Shown here piece after piece: positions 42,250 to 49,564 of a stretch of 60,185 bases of DNA. The notes beneath the pieces were generated by a model. The model did no database searches and had not been told where the DNA came from. It was given only the letters and a program-made list of their open reading frames with translations. Every line of letters starts with the position of its first letter. Positions within the stretch are counted from its first letter, which is position 1. This DNA comes from Pseudomonadota bacterium (GTDB lineage: Bacteria > Pseudomonadota > Alphaproteobacteria > Rhizobiales > Pleomorphomonadaceae), in NCBI GenBank assembly GCA_023436885.1, contig JAEZHI010000008.1:1-60185 (forward strand), in the 5' to 3' direction. A program made the translations under genes and the position numbers.

Positions 42250-43374
42250 TCACTCCTCGCTCATCTCTGCCGGCACCCTACCCGTCTCCGGTTTGCCGCC
42301 TTCCCCGAGCACCAGCTTGAAGCCGCGCTGATAGCCGGCCGTCTCGATCACCACGCCCGAGCCCTCGATGCGCTTCCGGAGCAAGCTCAGCTGCGTCTTG
42401 AAATACTTGCGCGCCGTCTCGTATTCCGGCCCGCCGCCCTCGTCGTCGGCATACATCTCGCTGATGATCGCCTCGCCGGTCACCGGTTTGCCCCGGCCGC
42501 GCCAGACGCGGGCGAGGATCGCCTCCTGCTGCGGCGGCAGCTCATAGGCGCGGGCGATCAGGTGCGGCGACAGAACCGGCGCTATCCCGCCGCAGCACGG
42601 ACAGGCGATGCCCGTCTCCCGCGCCGGTGGCTCCACCGCCTCGGCCGCCTCGAACCCTGCACCCATCCCAGCGTCCATCTCCGAGAATAGCGCCCCCAGG
42701 CGGATGTTCTCGACGCGGTCGTCCAGCGTGTCGCCGTTGATTGGCAGCAGCACCCGGTCGGTGCCGCCGAAGTGCCAGTTCCACACCAGCATGCGGCGCA
42801 TGTAGCGCGTCACGGTCGCCCGGCTGCCGATCTGGATGGTCCAGATCGGGCCGGCGTCCAGCTTCTTGCGATAGAACTCGCCGCCCGCCTCCGGCCGCCG
42901 ACGGCCCGTCAGCTCGCGCCAGTAGAGCCGGCCATTGTCGCGATAATCGAACAGCGCCCGCGCCTCGTCGCGGCTCATCTGCGCTGCCGAGAACCAGGTG
43001 TCGGGCAACCCCGCGAGGGTGCGATCGGCCACCGTTTCCGGCCGGCCCTTCCAGCGCGGCGGCACATCGGCCGAGGCCAGCCCCGGCAACCGATGCGCCA
43101 CCCGTCGATCGCCACCGGCCTGCGGCTCGCCACCACCTGAAGCGTCCGGCCGCCCGGCGGCGACACCGGATTCATTGGCTGGAACGCCCACTTTGCGGCC
43201 CGGCTGATTCAACCCGATCGACGGGTGCTCCAACAGGCGGGTGCCCGCGATCACGCGGTTCAGAGGCTCGCTCACATGCTCGAACCGCCCGCCGCCGGAC
43301 GACCAATCGCCGTCCCGCTCACTCTCATCCGCACGCCCAGCGGCGCGCCTCTCTGCTGTCATCTGGTCTGCCAT
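42250..43374 (-). CDS. HNH-like/winged-helix fusion phage protein
   Basis: A 374-residue protein with three parts. Residues about 1-130 are low-complexity. Residues about 135-235 resemble phage HNH/AP2-like endonucleases (ALFDYRDNGRLYWRELTGRR, MRRMLVWNWHFGG, INGDTLDDRVENIRLG), but the catalytic D-H before INGD is replaced by L-P, so the nuclease is probably inactive. Then CPCCGG forms a small zinc-like knuckle, and residues 285-365 are a winged helix like those of OmpR-type regulators (LPPQQEAILARVWRGRGKPV, FKTQLSLLRKRIEGSG, ETAGYQRGFKLVLGE). AGGAG precedes ATG 43374. A DNA-binding role before terS fits a phage late regulator or packaging helper. Confidence 0.65.
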   Translation of the reverse strand: MADQMTAERRAAGRADESERDGDWSSGGGRFEHVSEPLNRVIAGTRLLEHPSIGLNQPGRKVGVPANESGVAAGRPDASGGGEPQAGGDRRVAHRLPGLASADVPPRWKGRPETVADRTLAGLPDTWFSAAQMSRDEARALFDYRDNGRLYWRELTGRRRPEAGGEFYRKKLDAGPIWTIQIGSRATVTRYMRRMLVWNWHFGGTDRVLLPINGDTLDDRVENIRLGALFSEMDAGMGAGFEAAEAVEPPARETGIACPCCGGIAPVLSPHLIARAYELPPQQEAILARVWRGRGKPVTGEAIISEMYADDEGGGPEYETARKYFKTQLSLLRKRIEGSGVVIETAGYQRGFKLVLGEGGKPETGRVPAEMSEE

Positions 43375-43998
43375 GCCGGCTCTCCTGTTGGGAAGCCGAC
43401 GCAGCGCGTCGTGGGGCACCCAGGATGGTGCCGGCGAAATGTTAACGCGCAAAACGGGAGGTGAAGCCGCAGGTTTGCGCGGCAACAGCGCCAATCGGGT
43501 GGCCGAAAACGAGCAAGATGTTAATAGGCAAGGCAGAGTTGCGGCAGAGGGCAAGCGGCTTGCTCATGAGGCAGCCACTCCCGCCGATAGCGCCAACCCC
43601 GCCCCGAACCGCCCTCCCTATCCGCCCCCATCCTGGCGAAGGCCGCTCGAACTCGCGCACCAATTCAAGGTGAACCTCAGCCCGAAAGAGGCACCGCCCC
43701 ATCACCCTCCACCCAGCCCAAACCGTCTGCCTTTCACGCGAGTATAGAAAAAGGCACGTTGGGACGGAGATTCATTGCGCGCGAGAGCAAGAATATAACG
43801 CAAATTCGGGGAAATCGCAGATAGGAGGGTGTAGACGGTACGGTATGAAAGAGGGCTCTATTGGAGCAGTAGAAACTACAAATCTCCCAGAAAACCAAGG
43901 AATACAAACACCCCTATCTCAACGCCGGAGGCTCTCGACACCTTAGGAAACACCCAGACGGTATGAGATGAGAAAGCGGGAGGGTAAATCCAAAACCG
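43375..43998. other. Gene-poor junction right of the prophage module
   Basis: No supported gene. A minus-strand frame at 43442-43705 ends with a plausible small hydrophobic stretch (ALPINILLVFGHPIGAVAAQ) but has no ribosome-binding site or family match. From about 43740 rightward the base composition turns AT-rich, the left edge of the accessory island. No integrase, tRNA gene or clear att repeat was seen. Confidence 0.4.
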
Positions 43999-44441
43999 TC
44001 TGCTGTGGTTCAACAGCTTCCGGTTCGAGCCGATCTTCGAGGTCGTCGATCTCGAAAACAGCGTGGTCAGGGCGCTCGGCAGGGTCGATTCAGAGGTCAC
44101 CTGACGACGCCCGACGATATCGGCGCCTGTCGGCCAAGGCGAAGTTCGCCGAACCTATCCGCAACGAGATCGTCCATCTCGCCGACGACACGGTCACCTA
44201 TCGCAAGGTCGCCGACACGCTCGCGTCCGTGCTCGGCCGCCCCTCCACCAAGCCGGATTGGACGGCGCCCCAGCTCATATCCGAGCCGCTCAGGACCACG
44301 ACAACCACATCGAGAAATACGCGCCGTCTTCGCCCTAGGCCGAGGCGTCGCCAAGCCAAAAGCCGACAGCTTCAACGCCCGCAACGGCATCAACACGACG
44401 ACGGCCGAAGAATGGATCCGGGCCAATCTTCGCGGGTGGGG
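43999..44441 (+). pseudogene. NmrA-family NAD(P)-binding reductase, decayed fragment
   Basis: Remains of the C-terminal half of an NmrA/isoflavone-reductase-like protein, split over three frames. LWFNSFRFEPIFEVVDLENS is followed by a stop near 44103; TTPDDIGA is in another frame; NEIVHLADDTVTYRKVADTL is in a third; EKYAAVFALGRGV-like and FNARNGINTTTAEEWIRANL follow after about 44310. At least two or three frameshifts are needed to join them, and the N-terminal Rossmann part is missing. It is dead and marks the edge of the accessory island. Confidence 0.7.
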
Positions 44442-44759
44442 GCAAGAGCGGCTCGGCGGGGCGGGAGTTCGGTCGGGACACAGACAGACCAAACTCGCCT
44501 GTGAACTTCGCACTGTCCGCTGTCAAAATGATTGCCTTTCGTGACTGTATTGGCGAAATTGTGCTCTCGCACAGGCCTACTCAAAGGCGCCGTGTCCTCT
44601 GACCAATCGGCAGGCTCTCTCGGAGGAAACAGTTAGGTCGACGTTAACGGGTTTCGATGTGATCTAGGATCTTGCGGGCGCCCATATCCCGCAGCCCACC
44701 CAACCAGAGCGGCTTACATTTCAAGTTAAGTCCTAAATCTATCTGAACAGGCGTTGATT

Positions 44760-45470
44760 ATGACCGAACGGCGCGAGCTAGCAATGAAGGCGATTTTCCT
44801 TCAGGCCATGCGTGCGAATAAAGTCATAGACCGCAGCTCAGTAGTCGCGTCAGAGTATGTTCTCGCTCGCAATGGGCGACGGGCCGATCTGGCTATCTTG
44901 GCCGATAACTTTATCGGAGTTGAGATCAAAAGCGACTTCGACACCCTATACCGACTCGAAGAGCAAATGGCCGTGTATGAGAGGTGCTTCGAGAAAACGG
45001 TCGTTGTGCTGGCTGCAAAGCACCTCGATGCTTGCCTCGCTATAGCGCCCAGCCATGTGGAAGTGTGGATAATCGACGGAGCTGGCACGCCACGGATGAT
45101 GCGAGCCGGTGCAAACCCGCCCGCGTTCAGCGATGAGTTCCGGCTCAACTTATTGCCTATCACAACGCTTAGGAAGCTTGGCAATTTACCTAAAGGAACA
45201 AAACGAGCCGATCTCATTAGGGCTTGTTCTCAGCTTCCGTCCGACCGGATTTCCGAAGCAGTCAAGGATAATTTCAGGAATTCTTTCGAGAAGACAAGCA
45301 GTGAGTTTTGGGAGGGAATTTCGCAGAGAAAAATATCACAGACGGACGTACTGAATCTGAGTCGATATGCTGACGACCGTCTCCGTTCAACAAACGCGGT
45401 GACTGAGCGCGTAAAGTTCTGGGAAGAGTGGAACAGGAATGCAAGTTCCTTCTTCGAGATGACGGCGTAA
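44760..45470 (+). CDS. sce7726-family protein, PD-(D/E)XK-like
   Basis: A 236-residue protein of the sce7726 type. The core reads SEYVLARNGRRADLAILADN followed by FIGVEIKSDFDTLYRLEEQM. Glu32, Asp43 and Glu55-x-Lys57 have the spacing of a PD-(D/E)XK nuclease active site. The C-terminal half is helical (ADLIRACSQLPSDRISEAVK). ATG 44760 is used; a TTG lies two codons upstream. Codon use is AT-richer than the chromosome around it. It converges with the three-gene operon at 45476-47512, 5 bp away, and its family is known to be encoded beside beta/sce7725-type proteins, so they probably act together. Confidence 0.8.
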   Translation: MTERRELAMKAIFLQAMRANKVIDRSSVVASEYVLARNGRRADLAILADNFIGVEIKSDFDTLYRLEEQMAVYERCFEKTVVVLAAKHLDACLAIAPSHVEVWIIDGAGTPRMMRAGANPPAFSDEFRLNLLPITTLRKLGNLPKGTKRADLIRACSQLPSDRISEAVKDNFRNSFEKTSSEFWEGISQRKISQTDVLNLSRYADDRLRSTNAVTERVKFWEEWNRNASSFFEMTA

Positions 45471-45475
45471 ATCCG

Positions 45476-46525
45476 TCACCCTTCCCAGACTTCCTCGATC
45501 GGCGCCGCTCCGGTGCCAGCCTGAACATTCAGATGTATATTAATGCGGGCTGCAGTGGACATCGCCGGATAATAAATCGTACCAGCACCATCGGCGGTTT
45601 CCTGAATTATCTGTGTTCCCCAAATGCTTAAATCAGACCAACCATCGGACTCGACGGCTTTTTTGGCGGCGCTCCTATAACCGTCGACTTTGTCTTCGAA
45701 GCCAGTTTCTCGAAAAAAGTCCCATCTGTTCGCAAGAGCGTTATCGATGCGCGGAGCCACTTCACCGCCACCGCCTTTTTGTCGCTCACATCTTGCGCTT
45801 CCGTGATCGCAATATATTAGCCTTTCTCTGCCAGCGGACGCTGCAACCAGTTCAAAATGTGATCTTTCATAGATCTCTTGATTGGGCAGACCTACAAATG
45901 TTTGAGGAAAGCTTGTCGCTGCAACAGATATGAAGGAACCAGGTGAGACTTCACGGATCTGTTTAACAAGAGAGATAGACTGTATCGCTGAAATCAGAAG
46001 ATCCTGACCAGCCTGCTCACGGTCAAGGATGAATAGTACATTTTCTTCCGCTGAGTATTTCTTAACGACCCTTGCAATCTGGCTCGAAAAGCCAAAAGAC
46101 GGCTTCGTGAGATACACAACCAGTCCGCGATTTAGGGAAGACAGGCGTTCCACCTGAGGCTCAAGATTCTCCAGATGCTCTATTTGTATTACCGGGATGA
46201 AATTGACGTTACTTTCGATGAAAGAACACCACCTATCGTAGCCTCCAGCAGAAATTTTTAACTCATCAATTTCGCCGTGAACCGTCCTTCTTTGCTTAGG
46301 GGTGAGCAGTTCTTTCGTCACATCGAGTATTACTGGACGATCTGGAAACGAGTTTTTGATTTGGTCCGTAGTTGCGGACAGATCTTCGAAAGAACGCCAA
46401 GGCTTAAGTGGGATCATTGGAATTATTTTGTTCTTGCACGAAGCTGACAAATGTTCCAACGCCATCATTTCCGCAGGCCGCACTGTGAGCAGCGGAACGT
46501 AACCAAACTTTCCGAAAATCGACAC
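45476..46525 (-). CDS. Beta family protein (T4 beta/sce7725-like)
   Basis: A 349-residue protein of the beta family (Pfam Beta_protein). The N-terminal start FGYVPLLTVRPAEMMALEHL with IIPMIPLKPW, and the middle FIPVIQIEHLENLEPQVERL, are typical. So is the C-terminal SHFELVAASAGRERLIYCDH region. It probably adopts a TIM-barrel-like fold; no biochemical role is established. It is the last gene of an operon: ImmA/IrrE peptidase ends 20 bp upstream. It converges with the sce7726-type gene at 5 bp. AT-rich codons match that neighbour. Association with mobile islands suggests conflict or stress biology, which is inference. Confidence 0.82.
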   Translation of the reverse strand: MSIFGKFGYVPLLTVRPAEMMALEHLSASCKNKIIPMIPLKPWRSFEDLSATTDQIKNSFPDRPVILDVTKELLTPKQRRTVHGEIDELKISAGGYDRWCSFIESNVNFIPVIQIEHLENLEPQVERLSSLNRGLVVYLTKPSFGFSSQIARVVKKYSAEENVLFILDREQAGQDLLISAIQSISLVKQIREVSPGSFISVAATSFPQTFVGLPNQEIYERSHFELVAASAGRERLIYCDHGSARCERQKGGGGEVAPRIDNALANRWDFFRETGFEDKVDGYRSAAKKAVESDGWSDLSIWGTQIIQETADGAGTIYYPAMSTAARINIHLNVQAGTGAAPIEEVWEG

Positions 46526-46545
46526 TTAAGCGCCCCCATTCGCAA

Positions 46546-47040
46546 CTAGAGGCCGAGTCTTATCCTCATTGCTGCTTCAGAGACGTTAAACTTATTGGCG
46601 AGAAATTCAACCGGATCGCTAACCTTTAATGTGGCTGCGCGATCTAACCACTCTTCAACTAGTGGCATCGGCATAAGTAATTCCGCTGCAAATTTGTTCG
46701 CTTGAACTTCCCGAGCATCGCTTAGATTGGATCTGTAGAGTACGTCGTCGGTTACTCCACTGCCAATCTCGTGGCGATGGAAAAGAAAATGAGAAAGCTC
46801 GTGAGCGACGGTAAAGCGTTGCCGTTTGCTGGCATCAAACTTATTCACCTTGATCACGAATTTGCCGGGAGCACTCGGATCCGGACGGATCTCTCCAGAG
46901 ATGCCCTGAGGTAGTGGCGCTGCAATCACGGTTACACCAAGCATATTTGCAATCGCGGTCAATCGGACAGGCGCTTCTGTCAAAAGTTCTTGGATTTTTT
47001 CCCTGGTATCGACAGGAAGTAGATCCCAAAGGCGGGACAT
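46546..47040 (-). CDS. ImmA/IrrE-family metallopeptidase
   Basis: A 164-residue zinc metallopeptidase. The active site is RFTVAHELSHFLFHRHEIGS (HExxH with a second Glu downstream in EVQANKFAAELLMPMPLVEE). The C-terminus FLANKFNVSEAAMRIRLGL is the helix-turn-helix-like end usual in the family. Such enzymes cleave a partner repressor or antitoxin on a signal, as ImmA does for ImmR and IrrE for DdrO. No XRE repressor is encoded next to it, so the substrate is probably a neighbour or an unlinked protein. ATG 47040 has AGGGAGG upstream. It lies 10 bp after the membrane-protein gene. Confidence 0.9.
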   Translation of the reverse strand: MSRLWDLLPVDTREKIQELLTEAPVRLTAIANMLGVTVIAAPLPQGISGEIRPDPSAPGKFVIKVNKFDASKRQRFTVAHELSHFLFHRHEIGSGVTDDVLYRSNLSDAREVQANKFAAELLMPMPLVEEWLDRAATLKVSDPVEFLANKFNVSEAAMRIRLGL

Positions 47041-47050
47041 ATTGGCCTCC

Positions 47051-47512
47051 CTAGCCTGAGAATGGCTCTTCGTTGCCATTTGGGCTCATTGCTTTGGCCC
47101 GGGTTTCAGCGTTTTGCAGAATGCTTTTTTCTAATGCTACTGTCATATAGTCATTAAATTCAGACGAATCAATCTTCTTGCGCACCAACGCCTCGACAAG
47201 ATCATTGAATTTCTTATCAAAAGTCGTTCCGTTAATTAGCTCGTCTACATGCTTTTCCGTAGCCTTTTGTACCAAATCTTTTGTAGCGGCAAACCCCCAA
47301 TACGCAAGAACGCCCACAGCCAGTGCAACAACCGCGAGCAATACTGTGATCCCTGTCAGCATCACCGAAACAAAATCTGAGTACGTCATGTCGGAACTCT
47401 GGCTAACAGGATGAGCAATGTGAAACGGGGCGAAAACAAAGGTGAATATGATCGCCCCCGTGAGCGACCCGGCAGCAAATAGCTCCAGACCAGCACTCGT
47501 ACGCCAGGACAT
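47051..47512 (-). CDS. Two-TM membrane protein heading the ImmA/beta operon
   Basis: A 153-residue protein with two membrane helices near the N-terminus (FAAGSLTGAIIFTFVFAPFH and VMLTGITVLLAVVALAVGVL) and a C-terminal cytoplasmic helical domain (LVQKATEKHVDELINGTTFD, then DLVEALVRKKIDSSEFNDYM). ATG 47512 is chosen over 47524 because GGAG lies 7 nt upstream. I do not recognise the family. As the first gene of a peptidase/beta operon it could be the membrane sensor or the effector. Its base composition matches the island. Confidence 0.75.
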   Translation of the reverse strand: MSWRTSAGLELFAAGSLTGAIIFTFVFAPFHIAHPVSQSSDMTYSDFVSVMLTGITVLLAVVALAVGVLAYWGFAATKDLVQKATEKHVDELINGTTFDKKFNDLVEALVRKKIDSSEFNDYMTVALEKSILQNAETRAKAMSPNGNEEPFSG

Positions 47513-47756
47513 TATCGACTCCATGTTCTGTATATGTTCGCGGTGATTTATGCAACCATAGAAATACATATATTTCCATAACAGCTTTTACGAACTCAGA
47601 TTCGTACGAGATTAGTCTCCCCTGCCCCACGACTCCTCCGCCAGCCCAGCACCGCCCCCTCAGCCACCGATGCGTCGGATCATCGTTCCGTCTCGCCCGC
47701 CAGTAGAGCCTTCCATCCGCCACACCGCGCCCGTCCCCTCCCCCTCACCCTTGCGC

Positions 47757-47955
47757 AAATGCTCGCCCCCAGCGGCGCGATGATCGAGGCCAGGCTTAGC
47801 GCCGACGCCAGCACGCCCTGGAACTGGCCTTGCTGGTTCTCATTCATCTGCCGGCCGGCCATGACTTGCAGGGCCGGCACGCCGAGGCCGCCGAGGGCGA
47901 ACACGGGCATGATGGCGAAGATCATCCAGCCCTTGGTGGCGACGGCCAGGGCTTG
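47757..47955 (-). pseudogene. TetA-type MFS transporter fragment
   Basis: LAVATKGWMIFAIMPVFALG, GLGVPALQVMAGRQMNENQQ and GQFQGVLASALSLASIIAPL match the tenth to eleventh helices of TetA-like MFS efflux proteins. The rest of the gene is absent on both sides and the flanks do not continue the homology. It is a short dead remnant, between the island and the SIS gene. The 47513-48147 gap holds nothing else I can support. Confidence 0.75.
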
Positions 47956-48147
47956 GGGACGAGCGGAGCGAGCAGACGATACGGAGCACCGCAACGGACC
48001 GATTGGCATCGCGCACCAAGCGTCCCGGCGATCCGATACAGCCCCAGCCGCTTCAACCCTGACGACTCCCCCGCTTCATGGCAAAACCCTTCGATGCGGG
48101 TTACAACGCCGTAGTCCGCTTGTTGCCGCCTGCCATTGGAGCATGAA

Positions 48148-48747
48148 GTGACGCCGATCATGCAACGTATCCGCACGGTTCTCGCTGCCGAGGCCGCCGC
48201 CATCGCCGCCATCCCGGTCACCGATCAGTTCGAAGCCGCCGTCCTTGCCATCTGCAAGTGCGAGGGAAAGATCGTCACCACGGGCATCGGCAAGGCCGGC
48301 CTCGTGGCGCGCAAGATCTCGGCGACGCTCTGCTCGACGGGCACGCCGTCGGCCTTCCTGCACCCGAGCGAAGCCGCCCATGGCGATCTCGGTATCCTCG
48401 ACCACAGGGATGTGCTGATCGCCTTCTCCACCAGCGGCAAATCGGTGGAAGTGCTGGAAACGCTGGAGTTCGCCCGCCATCTCAACGTGTCGCTCAGCAT
48501 CGGCATCACCTCCCACGTCGATTCCGGCATCCGGGACTTTTGCCCCATCGTCATCGACATGGGCCCGGTGCAGGAAGCCGGCTGCCCGCTCGGCCTGACG
48601 CCATCGTCCTCCACCACCGTCATGATGGCCATCGGCGACGCCCTGGCGCTCGCCGTGATGGAGCAGAAGAACATCACCCGCCATGACTACGGCCTCCGCC
48701 ACCACGGCGGCTACCTCGGCAAACGCGCCCGCACCGACAATGTTTAG
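48148..48747 (+). CDS. SIS-domain sugar-phosphate isomerase-like protein
   Basis: A 199-residue SIS-domain protein like the isomerase part of KpsF/GutQ arabinose-5-phosphate isomerases, but without the two CBS domains. The SIS core reads KIVTTGIGKAGLVARKISAT, FLHPSEAAHGDLGILDHRDV and LIAFSTSGKSVEVLETLEFA; the catalytic His of HPSEAAHGD is present. Such short forms occur in sugar or polyol catabolic loci; no such genes lie nearby. GTG 48148 is chosen for TTGGAG upstream. Confidence 0.88.
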   Translation: MTPIMQRIRTVLAAEAAAIAAIPVTDQFEAAVLAICKCEGKIVTTGIGKAGLVARKISATLCSTGTPSAFLHPSEAAHGDLGILDHRDVLIAFSTSGKSVEVLETLEFARHLNVSLSIGITSHVDSGIRDFCPIVIDMGPVQEAGCPLGLTPSSSTTVMMAIGDALALAVMEQKNITRHDYGLRHHGGYLGKRARTDNV

Positions 48748-48781
48748 CGGCAGCTCGATACAACCCGCATCACCTTCTCGT

Positions 48782-49533
48782 CCTGAGGTCCTCGCTTTCG
48801 CAAGGATGACAGCGTGATATGAACCGGAGCTCAAGTGGCGCGCGCCGCGCTATTCAGCTGTCGGGCGCATCGCGCTATCCAACTGTTATCGCTTATATAA
48901 ATCTGTCTTCCTTGCGAACGCGAGGATCTCAGGAAGGTAGAGCGGGCGGGTTATATAGCGCGCCAAATACCTCAGGGGAGCCCGATACCGCCCTCGCCAT
49001 CTTCTCGTCCCGAGGTCCTCGCTTTCGCAAGGAAGACAGCTTGATAGTGGCGCTCGCGTGCCCTCAGCGGTGCGCCATATAAGGTATCGTTCGGAAAGGG
49101 AAAGCCCGCTTATCCAGCCGTTGGGCGTATCGCGCTATCCAGCTGTTATCGCTTGTATAAATCTGTCTTCCTTGCGAACGCGAGGACCTCAGGCAGAACA
49201 GAACTCCCGGCAGATATAGGTCTCCAGGTACCCGAGGGAGCCCGATACCACCCTCATCAACATCTCGTCCCGATATCCTCGCTTTCGCAAGGATGACAGC
49301 ATGATAGTGGCGCTCGCGTGCCCTTAGCGGCGCGCCATATAAGGTATCGCTCGGAAAGGGAAAACCCGCTTATCCAGCTGTTATCGCTTATATAAATCTG
49401 TCTTCCTTGCGAACGCGAGGATCTCAGGAAGGTAGAGCGGACGGGTCATATCGCGCGCCAAATACCTCAGGGAGCCTTATACGGCCCTTGCCACCTTCCC
49501 GTCCTGAGGTTCTCGCCTTCGCGAGAATGACGG
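48782..49533. repeat. Seven REP units with duplicated flanks
   Basis: Units at 48782-48812, 48903-48933, 49009-49039, 49163-49193, 49269-49299, 49398-49428 and 49503-49533, alternating in orientation. About 240-260 bp blocks are repeated, each with GTGGCGCTCGCGTGCCC, GCGCCATATAAGGTATCG and CAGCTGTTATCGCTT in order (near 49046-49160 and 49307-49395), so whole doublets were tandemly amplified. The 817-bp gap holds no gene. Confidence 0.88.
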
Positions 49534-49564
49534 CATGATATGAAGGTACGCGGCTGATAGAGCC

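Noticed and set aside
43442..43705. An 87-codon minus-strand open frame at the prophage edge
   Set aside because: No ribosome-binding site, no recognisable family and atypical composition. It may be remnant DNA.
43375..44759. A prophage attachment site or tRNA gene at the right edge of the phage module
   Set aside because: I found no tRNA-like sequence, integrase gene or direct repeat of convincing length on the two sides of the module.
47640..47725. A minus-strand stretch GRLYWRARRNDDPTHRW, similar in style to the HNH-like segment at 42.9 kb
   Set aside because: The resemblance covers only about 17 residues in a region of remnants, too short for a claim of homology.
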